DNA from: Fibrobacteria bacterium
GTDB lineage: Bacteria > Fibrobacterota > Fibrobacteria > UBA11236
Direction: 5' to 3'
NCBI GenBank assembly: GCA_017881725.1
Contig: JADGQO010000218.1
Coordinates: forward strand, 1 to 43,874
DNA length: 43,874 nt
Of this stretch, positions 16,871 through 25,336 are shown one piece after another. Position 1 is the first letter of the stretch. Every line of letters starts with the position of its first letter. The position numbers were made by a program, and so were the translations under genes. The notes beneath the pieces are model-generated. The model saw only the letters and a program-made list of their open reading frames with translations. It did not search any database and had not been told where the DNA came from.

Positions 16871-18768
16871 ACCCGGCGCCCATCAACGATCAAGAACGCA
16901 TCCGGCGCATCGAGGCTTCCGCGCGCAGCCTGGCCAGGCCGGTGGTCATTCCCATCGTCCTCATCGTGTCCTTCGCGCCTATTCTTTTCCTGACCGGACA
17001 GGAAAGGAAATTATTCGGACCGTTGGCCTTGACCAAAACCTTCGTCTTGATCGGCGCCATCGTGGTCGCGCTCACCGTGGTTCCTGCGCTCATGACCTTT
17101 CTCGTCAAGGGCAAACTGCGCAGCGAAGAGAACAATCCGGCCGCGCGTATTTTCGTCCGGATCTATCGGCCCTTCCTGGCCTTGGCTTTCCGCTGGAAGA
17201 AAATGACGGCGGCGATTTCCGTGGCGCTCGTGATCATCGGCATCCCCATGTTGCTGAGCCTGGGCCGCGAATTCATGCCTCCGCTGGACGAAGGATCCAT
17301 TTTGCTGATGCCAACCTTGCTGCCGGACGTTTCCAACGCGGAAGCCAAACGCATCCTGGAGACGCAAGATCGCCTGCTCGCCGCTTTCCCGGAAGTCGCC
17401 AATGTGTTCGGAAAAGCGGGACGCGCCATGACGGCAACGGACAATGCGCCCATCAGCATGATCGAAACCATCATCCTGTTGAAGCCCAAAGAGCAATGGC
17501 GCAAAGGCGTCGACAAGGACAGCCTGCTGCGGGTGATGGACGCGAAGGTCAAGATTCCCGGCGTGGTGAACGGCTGGACCCAGCCCATCATCAACCGCAT
17601 CAACATGCTTTCCACCGGCATCCGCACGGATGTGGGCGTGAAGATTTTCGGACCGGACCTCGACACCATTTACACCATCGCGCGCCGCATCGAGGCGGCG
17701 GTACGGGGCATACCGGGGCTGGTGGATTTATACACCGAACAAATCACGGGTGGGCGCTTCCTGGACGTTAAGGTGAAGCGCGAAGAGTTGGGGCGTTATG
17801 GATTAACCGTGGCCGACGTGAATCGCGTGGTGGAGGCCGCCATCGGGGGCATGGCGCTGACGCAAACCGTCGAGGGGCGTCGGCGTTTCGATATCTCCGT
17901 GCGGTATGGAGAGGATTTCCGGTTGGGTCCGGAGGCGATCCGGCGCATTCCGATTTCCACCCCAAGCGGGCCGATCCCGTTGGGACGCGTGGCGGAGGTT
18001 TCGCTGGCGGAAGGCCCGGCCATGATCAACTCGGAGGATGCCATGCTGCGCGGCACCGTACTGTTCAATGCCCGAGGCCGCGATTTGGGCGGCGTAGCGG
18101 CCGACGCGCGCGCCAAGGTGGAAGCGTTGAGCAAGGATTTTCCCAAAGGATATTTCGTGACTTGGAGCGGCCAATATGAAAACCAATTGCGCGCCGAAAA
18201 GCGGCTCAAGCTCATTCTGCCCATCGTGCTGGCCATCATCATCGGCATCATCTGGTTTTCCTTGCGGTCCTGGAAGGAAACGGCCGTGGTGGTCGCCGCG
18301 CTGCCTTTGTCATTGATCGGCGGCGCCTATTCGATGTACTTGTTCAAGGCGAACTTCTCCGTGGGCGTAGCCGTGGGATTCATCGCCCTATTCGGCATCG
18401 CGGTGGAGACGGGCGTGCTCATGGTGGTCTTTCTGAACACCGCTTTGGGCGCGCGGATCGAGAAGGTGGAAAAATCCGGCGGCAAGCTCGATGCCGCCGA
18501 ACTCGACGCGGCGCTTAAAGAAGGCGCGGCCCTGGGGCTCCGGCCCATACTCATGACCGTGCTGGCCAATTTGCTGGGCATTTTTCCCGTGTTGATGTCC
18601 ACCGGTCCCGGCAGCGACGTGATGAAGCCGATCATCCTGCCCTTCGAAGTCGGTTTGGTGACGGCCATTCTCTTCGCCTTCATCGTGCTTCCAATCCTGT
18701 ATAGCATGCTGAAGCAAGCGGAGCTGCGCAAACTAGGGCGGCCCATCGTGCTGGCGGTGCAAGAATGA
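16867..18768 (+). CDS. cusA: C-terminal part of the broken CusA-type RND pump (minus-one frame)
   Basis: These 633 residues continue the pump from the loop after TM4 to TM12: RPVVIPIVLIVSFAPILFLTGQERKLFGPLA, the second periplasmic domain with NRINMLSTGI and RYGLTVADVNRVVEAAIGG as in CusA, and the last membrane block with LFGIAVETGVLMVVFL. The joint to the first part is an ATGA overlap, one base out of frame. A normal pump would be one reading frame of about 1054 codons across 15605-18768, so a one-base indel near 16867 split it. AAGGGA lies just upstream, so this half could be translated by coupling. Whether two halves assemble is unknown, and the upstream TAA argues against function. The stop overlaps the TolC gene start as ATGA. 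Confidence 0.85.
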   Translation: MNPAPINDQERIRRIEASARSLARPVVIPIVLIVSFAPILFLTGQERKLFGPLALTKTFVLIGAIVVALTVVPALMTFLVKGKLRSEENNPAARIFVRIYRPFLALAFRWKKMTAAISVALVIIGIPMLLSLGREFMPPLDEGSILLMPTLLPDVSNAEAKRILETQDRLLAAFPEVANVFGKAGRAMTATDNAPISMIETIILLKPKEQWRKGVDKDSLLRVMDAKVKIPGVVNGWTQPIINRINMLSTGIRTDVGVKIFGPDLDTIYTIARRIEAAVRGIPGLVDLYTEQITGGRFLDVKVKREELGRYGLTVADVNRVVEAAIGGMALTQTVEGRRRFDISVRYGEDFRLGPEAIRRIPISTPSGPIPLGRVAEVSLAEGPAMINSEDAMLRGTVLFNARGRDLGGVAADARAKVEALSKDFPKGYFVTWSGQYENQLRAEKRLKLILPIVLAIIIGIIWFSLRSWKETAVVVAALPLSLIGGAYSMYLFKANFSVGVAVGFIALFGIAVETGVLMVVFLNTALGARIEKVEKSGGKLDAAELDAALKEGAALGLRPILMTVLANLLGIFPVLMSTGPGSDVMKPIILPFEVGLVTAILFAFIVLPILYSMLKQAELRKLGRPIVLAVQE

Positions 18769-20111
18769 AAACGATTCGGATGAAGTCCAAGATGAATCGG
18801 AATAAACGAACGCGAAGATTTTTTTTCCTGGCGATGATTTTGGCCATGTTGTCTGTGCGTGTGATCGGCGCGACGGACGCCGGTGCCTTGGTACGGCCTG
18901 CTTCGGAGCCGCCGACCATGTCGTCCCCGCTGCCCGTGCTCTCGTTAGATTCGGCCCTGGCGCACGTGGCGGCCCGGAATCCGGAATTGCGCATCTGGGA
19001 GGAAAAGGCCCAAGCCCGGTCCGCGCAGGCCGAAGGCGCGAAGGCATGGATGCCTCCCGAACTGGGCGTGGGCGGCTCGCAACTTCCTTATGGCAGCGGA
19101 GAAGCGGCGAACATGGCGCCGGGCGATCCGGCGCTGATGGTTTCCTTCCGGCAAATGATTCCCGGCCCCGGAAAACGGGAGTCACATGCGCGTTACCTGA
19201 CCTCTCTGGCCCTTCGGGAAAGGGCGGGAGGAGCCTGGATGCGTACTGTCCTGCTGGCCGACGCGAAAATCCAGTATTTCAAAATGGCTGCGGCCGAACG
19301 CCGTCTGGCCGTGCTGGCGGAAGGGGAATCCGTCATGTCCTACATGTTGAAAGTGGCCGAAACGCGATTCCGGCATCGGCAAACCGACCTAGCCACGGTG
19401 CAGGAGGCCAAGGCGCGGCTGTTGGAATTGGGTTCCATGCGCCTCATGGAAAAAGCGACGGAGAAATCGGCCGCTGCGGCCTTGTCCACGTTGATGGCCG
19501 ACTCCGCGCTTTTTGAATATTCCGTTGACACGGCGCTGTCACTACGCGGTTATGCCTTGCTACCTCCCGATTCCGTAAAGGTGGCGGCCCGTTCGGACTT
19601 AGCGCAAATCGACGCGACCGTGCAATCCATGCGATTGAACGTGGAATGGATGTCACGCCAAGGGCGGCCGGATTTCGGGATCCAATTCGACCATATGGAA
19701 ATGTTCGATATGGGACGGCGCTATTCGGTGATGGGAATGATGACCTTGCCGTTGGCACCCTGGTCCGGCGGGATGATCCGATCCGAAGTGCGGTCCATGC
19801 AAAAGGACTTGCAGTCGATGGGCTCGGAACGCGCGGCCCACACCTTGATGGCCCTGCGGATGGCGCGGGAAATGCAAGTGATGCTCAAGTCCGAGGTCGA
19901 TCAGTTGGGACAATATGACGGACAAATCGTCCCCGCCTATCGCATGGGCCTGGACGCGGCCATGGCGGGCTATCAAGAAGGCACGGGAGATTTATTCCGG
20001 GTCCTCGATACCTGGGATCATTGGGTCATGGCCCGCATGACGGCGCTGGAGCATTTCGGAAAAGCCCTGGTCCTGGAGGCGGAGTATGAACGGGAAACCG
20101 GTAAACTTTAG
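18765..20111 (+). CDS. outer-membrane efflux protein (TolC/CusC family) of the second operon
   Basis: This is the outer-membrane channel of the second tripartite system. The 448-residue protein has a basic N-terminus (NRNKRTRRFFFLAMILAML) and signal segment. It then shows the family pattern: LDSALAHVAARNPELRIWEEKA, long coiled helices, and YSVMGMMTLPLAPWSGGM as the second strand signature (usually xLPLFxx). Met-rich spots (HMEMFDMG, MGMM) fit a Cu/Ag system. The ATG overlaps the pump stop, and the last 26 bases overlap the tandem adaptor gene. The gene is intact although the pump upstream is broken. Confidence 0.88.
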   Translation: MKTIRMKSKMNRNKRTRRFFFLAMILAMLSVRVIGATDAGALVRPASEPPTMSSPLPVLSLDSALAHVAARNPELRIWEEKAQARSAQAEGAKAWMPPELGVGGSQLPYGSGEAANMAPGDPALMVSFRQMIPGPGKRESHARYLTSLALRERAGGAWMRTVLLADAKIQYFKMAAAERRLAVLAEGESVMSYMLKVAETRFRHRQTDLATVQEAKARLLELGSMRLMEKATEKSAAAALSTLMADSALFEYSVDTALSLRGYALLPPDSVKVAARSDLAQIDATVQSMRLNVEWMSRQGRPDFGIQFDHMEMFDMGRRYSVMGMMTLPLAPWSGGMIRSEVRSMQKDLQSMGSERAAHTLMALRMAREMQVMLKSEVDQLGQYDGQIVPAYRMGLDAAMAGYQEGTGDLFRVLDTWDHWVMARMTALEHFGKALVLEAEYERETGKL

Positions 20112-22542
20112 CCTCACCTCGGCGCGATTGAAAGCCGGGCTCCTCCCGCTGATCCTGGTCATGGCATTGTCCGGCTGCGATCGCAACCGGGAAAAAGCCC
20201 GCGCGCCAAGCCCCTTGCCGCCGCAAAGCGCCGCGTTCAAATCGCAGGCCAGCACCGTGCTTTCCGCGCAACGCGCCGTGCCGTTGATGCGCATGGAATT
20301 GAACGACAGCTTGGAGGTTCCGTTCCAGATCGACGCTGATGAACGCCGCTCCTTGGTGGTAGTCGCGCCGGCGGCCGGCCGCCTGGAGCAAGTCATGGTC
20401 CGATCCGCGGATCAATTCGTGAAGGCCGGGGAAACACTCGCGTTACTGTATGCTCCGGAACTTGTCGCAGCCCAGCGCGAGTATTTGCTTTTGGTTGCGG
20501 CGCCCGATTCCGCGATGCGCAGCCAGGCCGGGTCCCGGTTGCGGCAAATGGGCATGACGTCCGATCAAATCGCAACGCTGGGTCGATTGGGAAAACCCCT
20601 GGAGCGCTTTCCGATCCGAAGTCCGCTGTCCGGTTTTGTACTGCCAGGCAATTCGGGTGGTGGCGAAGCCGGAGTCGCTGGGAACATGGGCCAGAAAAGT
20701 TCCGGCGGATCCGGAGCGATGGGTGGAATGGAAGCAGGCGGTGGGGATGCGAATACTCCAACCGGAAAAAATTCTCCCGTAAGTCCAGCGAATGCAGCCT
20801 CCCAGGCCTTTCCCAAGGCCGGGGTCACTTTGGATCGAGGCGCGACTTTGGCGACGCTTAATGACCTCAACGTGGTGGCCGCCACTTTGGCCATGCCCAT
20901 CGACCAGGCGGAGTTTTTCCGGGTAGGTGACAGCGTGCATTTATCGCTCGCATCTCTGGGCTATTCGGCCATGGCCCGCATCGACTATTTGGAATCGCGC
21001 GTCTCGGACACCAATCAATCCGTGACGGCGAAAGTTTACTTGCGCAACCCCGGATGGAAATTGAAAGTTGGCGCCTTGGGAAAGGCCCATTTGGCGGCCG
21101 AACTCGGCAATGCCTGGATTTTGCCGCGCGCGTCCGTGCATGGACTCGGGGAAAAATGGATCGTCTGGGTCCGATCAACGATTGATTCTACGGCATTCCA
21201 GGCTCGGGAAGTGCGCCTGGGACGACGCAGCGTCCGATATGTGGAAATCGTCCGTGGCCTTTCCCCGGGCGAGTCCGTGGCAGAAGACGCTTCCTTGCTG
21301 TTGGATCCGGATGCCGTGGTCCAACCCTTAGCCTTGCCGCAAGATTCAGGAAGTGCTGACGCGGCTGAATCATCCCACTCTTCCCGCATGTCCGTCCAGG
21401 CAGAGCCGACCGTCTCTACCTCCGAACATTCTTCTCACGGCGTGCTCCCGACGGATACGCAAAAGGACACGATGACGATGGCGATGCCGGAAAACGGTTC
21501 GGCCCATGCCGCTGGCCATGAAGAAGGTAATACTCATGGCGGCCCGGCCACCCCGATCCGCCTGACAAAGGAAGAAGAAGTATTGGCGGGAATCCAAACC
21601 GTAAAAGCCAGTATCTCGCCGGTTACGCCAATCGCGCAGTTTCGCGCCACTACGCGTTATGATGATCGATCCAGCCAGAGCATCACCGCGCGCGTAGACG
21701 GGACGTTGGAGAAGGTCCAATCCCGGCGCCCTGGAGACAATGTTGTGAAAGGACAAATCCTGGCGGAAATCCGCAGCGACAATCTTCTCTCGGCCCAACA
21801 GGAATTCCTGCTGGCCATTGGCCAATCGAAATCCTTGCCGGACAAAGCCATGGCGCGCTCCCAATCCGATGCTTCTCGCCGCCGACTCCGCGTTCTCGGG
21901 ATGGAGGAAACACAAATAAACGCGTTGCTGGCACAGGGTCATGCTTTGCAATTACAACCCATCGTCAGTCCCAGCGCAGGCACACTCTTGGAAGTTACGG
22001 CGCAAGCAGGACAATATGTACAGGCCGGAACGCCCCTTTTCATCGTCGGTGGCAGCGATCGCATTTGGGTCGAGACCTGGATGTTGCCGGAGGAAACCAC
22101 TTTATACCCTGAAGGCACCGATGCGTTTGTGAAAATCGAAGGACTGGAAGGAGGTCCCGTCCAAGGAAGACTGGAGCATATCCGACAAGGGACTTCAACC
22201 TCGGGGAGTTTGGTAGCGGTACACATCGGCGTGCCCAACTCAGAAGGAAAAATCCATCCGGGCCTCCAAGCCTGGGTCACCGTTAAACAACCCAGCCGGC
22301 CCGCGTTGAACATTCCGTTGATGGCGTTGCTGGAATCGAGCGATCACACCATGGCTTGGATTCGCGAAGGCGATCATCAATATGCGCCGCGCAGAATCAA
22401 AACGGGAATCCGCACCAACCTGGCGGCGGAAATCCTTGAGGGCATCAAGCCCGGCGACGAGGTGGTGATTGCCGGCGCCTACCTGCTGAATAGCGAAGCG
22501 GTGATTCGGCAGGGCGCAGGGGCAGGCCATGCGGGCCATTGA
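20086..22542 (+). CDS. tandem double CusB-type adaptor lipoprotein
   Basis: One 818-residue lipoprotein (lipobox ALSGC, Cys31) holds two complete membrane-fusion-protein modules. Module 1 (about 65-415) shows APAAGRLEQVMVRSADQFVKAGE, a hairpin YAPELVAAQREYLLL.., RSPLSGFVL, barrel and proximal domain (VRGLSPGESVAED). It carries a Gly/Met-rich insertion at about 188-245. Module 2 (about 488-805) repeats the order: ARVDGTLEKVQSRRPGDNVVKGQ, SDNLLSAQQEFLLAIG, SPSAGTLLEV, TLYPEGTDAFVKIEG, EGIKPGDEVVIAGAYLLNSE. A His/Met/Ser linker (about 428-487: HSSRM, DTMTMAMPENGSAH, GHEEGNTHGG) joins them and the protein ends GHAGH. GGAGG lies six bases before the ATG. CusA trimers bind six CusB molecules, so a fused pair would supply three double adaptors; that stoichiometry is an inference. 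Confidence 0.9.
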   Translation: MNGKPVNFSLTSARLKAGLLPLILVMALSGCDRNREKARAPSPLPPQSAAFKSQASTVLSAQRAVPLMRMELNDSLEVPFQIDADERRSLVVVAPAAGRLEQVMVRSADQFVKAGETLALLYAPELVAAQREYLLLVAAPDSAMRSQAGSRLRQMGMTSDQIATLGRLGKPLERFPIRSPLSGFVLPGNSGGGEAGVAGNMGQKSSGGSGAMGGMEAGGGDANTPTGKNSPVSPANAASQAFPKAGVTLDRGATLATLNDLNVVAATLAMPIDQAEFFRVGDSVHLSLASLGYSAMARIDYLESRVSDTNQSVTAKVYLRNPGWKLKVGALGKAHLAAELGNAWILPRASVHGLGEKWIVWVRSTIDSTAFQAREVRLGRRSVRYVEIVRGLSPGESVAEDASLLLDPDAVVQPLALPQDSGSADAAESSHSSRMSVQAEPTVSTSEHSSHGVLPTDTQKDTMTMAMPENGSAHAAGHEEGNTHGGPATPIRLTKEEEVLAGIQTVKASISPVTPIAQFRATTRYDDRSSQSITARVDGTLEKVQSRRPGDNVVKGQILAEIRSDNLLSAQQEFLLAIGQSKSLPDKAMARSQSDASRRRLRVLGMEETQINALLAQGHALQLQPIVSPSAGTLLEVTAQAGQYVQAGTPLFIVGGSDRIWVETWMLPEETTLYPEGTDAFVKIEGLEGGPVQGRLEHIRQGTSTSGSLVAVHIGVPNSEGKIHPGLQAWVTVKQPSRPALNIPLMALLESSDHTMAWIREGDHQYAPRRIKTGIRTNLAAEILEGIKPGDEVVIAGAYLLNSEAVIRQGAGAGHAGH

Positions 22543-22693
22543 GTTTTGGTTTCAACGCCTCCGTGATTCCATCTTGTCCGTGTTAAAGGAAGCGGAAGCG
22601 CTTCGCGCCCAATCCAAAGCAGCGATCAAAGAGCAACTGGAAGCCTTGAAAGACGGGGGTTTTTCTGCCTTCGCAGGAAGTCCCCTCGCTTGA
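22529..22693 (+). CDS. possible 54-residue helical peptide after the adaptor gene
   Basis: A short open frame overlaps the adaptor end by 14 bases and encodes an amphipathic helix (DSILSVLKEAEALRAQSKAA, then IKEQLEALK) with a weak AGGGGC site. It has no signal peptide and no recognised family. It could be a real small operon member or chance. Confidence 0.35.
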   Translation: MRAIEFWFQRLRDSILSVLKEAEALRAQSKAAIKEQLEALKDGGFSAFAGSPLA

Positions 22694-22697
22694 GGGG
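22682..22697 (+). terminator. possible hairpin at the end of the second efflux operon
   Basis: CCCCTC-GCTT-GAGGGG is a perfect 6-bp GC stem overlapping the stop of the 54-codon frame. No T-tract follows. Confidence 0.35.
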
Positions 22698-22709
22698 GTT
22701 CCGCAAAAA

Positions 22710-22787
22710 TGGTCGGGGCGACAGGATTCGAACCTACGACCCTCAGCTCCCAAAGCTGATGCTCTAGCCAGACTGAGCTACGCCCCG
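22710..22787 (-). tRNA. tRNA-Pro (anticodon UGG)
   Basis: The 78-base minus-strand sequence folds into a complete cloverleaf. The acceptor arms CGGGGCG and CGCCCCG pair, with an encoded CCA end. The anticodon arm is TCAGC-TTTGGGA-GCTGA with TGG at the anticodon position, and the T-arm contains GGTTCGAATCC. It lies between the second efflux operon and the secreted-protein gene. Confidence 0.95.
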
Positions 22788-22854
22788 ACAGGAGACGCCA
22801 AGGTAAAAAAAATCCTGGCGTTCGTCCCGTACGTCCGCAGCGAAAACCAGCTAC

Positions 22855-22901
22855 GGGACCCGGCCGGGTCCCGGGTAACCGGTCGGGTCCCGGGTAACCG
22901 G
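22855..22901. repeat. tandem 19-bp repeat and 18-bp palindrome
   Basis: CGGGTCCCGGGTAACCGG occurs twice, at 22865-22882 and 22884-22901. It overlaps a perfect palindrome GGGACCCGGCCGGGTCCC at 22855-22872. It lies 20 bases beyond the stop of the leftward secreted-protein gene, so it may act as a strong transcription or RNA-end structure. Confidence 0.6.
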
Positions 22902-22920
22902 CCTGGGCATTCAGAATTGG

Positions 22921-25083
22921 TTACCGCCGGATGAATCCGAAAGTAAAAAATACGTTTTTGGACTGATTCGTGACGCTGAGGTATTGGCCTTGCGAACCTT
23001 GGATGGTTTTCAAAGTACCCGAAGTAGTTATGGCGCCGCGGGCGATGTACGCTCCGGTGCCCACCATTTGTCCCTGCGCCGACACCGGCCACCAGAAAAA
23101 CCCGACTGAATAATTCCCGTTTTTATCCTTGGGAAGCGTGTTCAATTGCGCTTGGGTGAGATCCCCGATTGCGCTGTTCACGAACACCCCCAGATTATCG
23201 AAAAAGGAAATGTCGAAATGGAAGGGCGCGTTCACATTGACCGATAATAAGAGCGCCTTGGCGCCGTCGCCCGGTGACCCGGTCTGGGATTGGGAAATCG
23301 CGGATTGTACGATCGTCTCAGTGCAATTCAAACAGTGGGTCGGCGAAACTTGGTCGACGAGGTAGATGGAATTCGGCAGCGCCACCGGCCCGTCAATGGC
23401 GGGAGCCGATATGATAGAGGCCTTGTCCTCGCCGAGCGTATAGAACACTTGCAGCATCTTCCCTCCGACGGGCACATAGTCGGTCATATTGCTGGTATTT
23501 CCGACGGTGTCCTTAATCAGCGAAGTCCCTTTTTTAATCCGCAGCGAGTCCCCGGGAATGGGATAGAAGGTGGAATCGAACGTGTAAACATAGGTGTTAC
23601 CCCCGGACGACGTCACGGAAACGATGCGGATGCCGGACGTCGGATCGGAACCATTGCGTTTGATTTCGAAGGGAAAGGTCTTGGAGTTCACATCGACCAC
23701 CACGTTTTCGGAAAACGTTACCGTGAGCTTGGGCATCTCGGAAGAGGTTTGCGGCGGATTCGCGATCACGGCGGTGGGCCTGGGTCCCACTCCGTCGCCG
23801 ATTACGAAGGGTTTATTGTCGAACACCGAATTGTCCGCCAAGATGGTTCCATAGGGCCCGATGGCGAAACCGGTTCCGGATGTGAATTCCATGCTTTTGA
23901 AATTCACGATTACGTGCGTATTATCGACCAAGGTCGCGTTGCTGTCCGCGACGGTAATGGATTTTCCGGTGAAGGGATCCTGTAATTGAATCTTGGCGGG
24001 CAGCTTGGAGATGGGCTTCGCAAAGGTGAGGGTGACTTGATCGATGCGGCCGTTACCGTCATTGTCCAGATAGGTCGCTTTGGATACGGCTATGAGCGTG
24101 TCCGGTTTGGGATTTGGATTTGGATTTGGATTTGGATTTGGATTTGGATTTGGATTTGGATTTGGATTTGGAATCGGATTAGGATTGGCACCTAATCCCG
24201 ACAATGGGGCCACGTCGTCCATATTGGCAAGCGTGGGCAGTTGATCGACAAAATTGGTCGTATCACCAATTTTTTTGGTCGTTGAATAGTCCATGAAAAG
24301 CAGGCTTCCGTTATTGTTGGCGACGAAAAGATGGCCCTTGCCGTCCACCGTGCCCTGATCGAATTTAGTACCGCGAAAAATGCGCCCGTCAACTTGGGCC
24401 CCCGTAGCCGGATCGATTTGGACGATACTTTGGCCGCCGAACAGCATGAGATTTCCGGTAAATGCATCGTACGCCATCCCATGCCCGCCCTGTAGATCCT
24501 TGATGAGGCGATGGGTCGTAAAGGTGGTCATGTCGATGGTTCCGAAATTCCCCGTGCCGCCGCCGCCGCTGGTGTAAAAAGCATGCGACGCGTCCTGGAA
24601 AGCCAGGGAGGTCACGATCGTATCGTCTCCGGAAAGGGTTTCCAGGATTCCGTCCGCAAATGGGTTGAGGGGAATCTTCGCCAACTTGCCGGGAATACCC
24701 GCTGCCCAAGCATTGGTTTGGCTCGGGTCCAAGGCAAGATGGTAGGCTTGCACACGGGCATTTTGGGATTGGATTACCTGGGTGGTAATATTGATTTTAT
24801 GAATCAAACTATTTTCCTGGCCGCCGACCAGTAAATCGTTGTCCGGGGCGAAAATGAGTCCGTCCGCCCCTTTCGTCGAAGCGACTGTTTGTATGGTTCC
24901 CAAGACTAAAGTTTTGCCGTCAAAATTGAACGAGACTTTGTGGACGTTCTGGCCGCCGTTATAGGTGGTGAAATACAAATCGCCCGATGTGGGCGTATTC
25001 CCCCATGCGGAACCGGCTCCCCAAACGCAAAATGCCAAAATCAAAGCCAGACTCGATGTCCCCATTCGAATTAGTCCACTCAC
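22921..25083 (-). CDS. large secreted protein with a propeller-like part and an (Asn-Pro)n linker
   Basis: This 720-residue secreted protein starts with GTG, justified by a perfect AAAGGAGGT site, and a signal peptide ending SAWG. Residues about 30-295 look like a beta-propeller or streptogramin-lyase-type WD-like fold (repeated GTVDGKGHLFVANNNG, GADGLIFAPDNDLLVGG). An Asn-Pro repeat of about 11 units follows (NPNPNP..KPD, ~303-330). After it come Ig-like or cadherin-like domains with calcium-site character (YLDNDGNGRIDQVTLTFAKP, LTVTFSENVVVDVNS) and a Cys pair (HCLNCTE). The last residues FTFGFIRR may be a sorting or anchoring tail. Role unknown; surface adhesin or extracellular binding is an inference. 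Confidence 0.75.
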   Translation of the reverse strand: MSGLIRMGTSSLALILAFCVWGAGSAWGNTPTSGDLYFTTYNGGQNVHKVSFNFDGKTLVLGTIQTVASTKGADGLIFAPDNDLLVGGQENSLIHKINITTQVIQSQNARVQAYHLALDPSQTNAWAAGIPGKLAKIPLNPFADGILETLSGDDTIVTSLAFQDASHAFYTSGGGGTGNFGTIDMTTFTTHRLIKDLQGGHGMAYDAFTGNLMLFGGQSIVQIDPATGAQVDGRIFRGTKFDQGTVDGKGHLFVANNNGSLLFMDYSTTKKIGDTTNFVDQLPTLANMDDVAPLSGLGANPNPIPNPNPNPNPNPNPNPNPNPNPKPDTLIAVSKATYLDNDGNGRIDQVTLTFAKPISKLPAKIQLQDPFTGKSITVADSNATLVDNTHVIVNFKSMEFTSGTGFAIGPYGTILADNSVFDNKPFVIGDGVGPRPTAVIANPPQTSSEMPKLTVTFSENVVVDVNSKTFPFEIKRNGSDPTSGIRIVSVTSSGGNTYVYTFDSTFYPIPGDSLRIKKGTSLIKDTVGNTSNMTDYVPVGGKMLQVFYTLGEDKASIISAPAIDGPVALPNSIYLVDQVSPTHCLNCTETIVQSAISQSQTGSPGDGAKALLLSVNVNAPFHFDISFFDNLGVFVNSAIGDLTQAQLNTLPKDKNGNYSVGFFWWPVSAQGQMVGTGAYIARGAITTSGTLKTIQGSQGQYLSVTNQSKNVFFTFGFIRR
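24111..24170 (-). repeat. hexanucleotide tract (GATTTG)10 encoding Asn-Pro repeats
   Basis: Ten perfect copies of GATTTG on the plus strand lie inside the secreted-protein gene. Slippage would change the linker length by two residues per unit without shifting the frame. Confidence 0.9.
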
Positions 25084-25177
25084 CGTGACCTCCTTTACAA
25101 ACCCGAATGAAATCCCGCATGCCCTGGGACCGAAGCGTCCCCACCCGGAAAGATACCATCGTCGGTGTTTTATGGGG

Positions 25178-25191
25178 CGAGATTAATCTCG
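25178..25191. promoter_or_regulatory. perfect palindrome upstream of the secreted-protein gene
   Basis: CGAGATTAATCTCG is a 14-bp perfect inverted repeat about 95 bases before the GTG start. It could be a regulator site. Confidence 0.3.
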
Positions 25192-25218
25192 TAGCACCAG
25201 AGTAAAAATAAAAGGGGC

Positions 25219-25233
25219 TTGGGGAAACCCCAA
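25219..25233 (-). terminator. intrinsic terminator after the desaturase gene
   Basis: On the minus strand TTGGGG-TTT-CCCCAA is followed by GCCCCTTTTATTTTTAC, a GC stem with a T-rich tail about 100 bases downstream of the desaturase stop. Confidence 0.6.
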
Positions 25234-25336
25234 AATCATTCGATTATCGGGTAAATCGCGGCGCTGTGCCCAGGGGCGATAAGCCCGGCCTTATGAATCG
25301 GCGGGGCGCCTGCGACCTTAAGTAAACGGAAAAAAC

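Noticed and set aside
24111..24170. Repeat tract considered as a CRISPR array
   Set aside because: The unit is six bases with no spacers and encodes Asn-Pro in frame.
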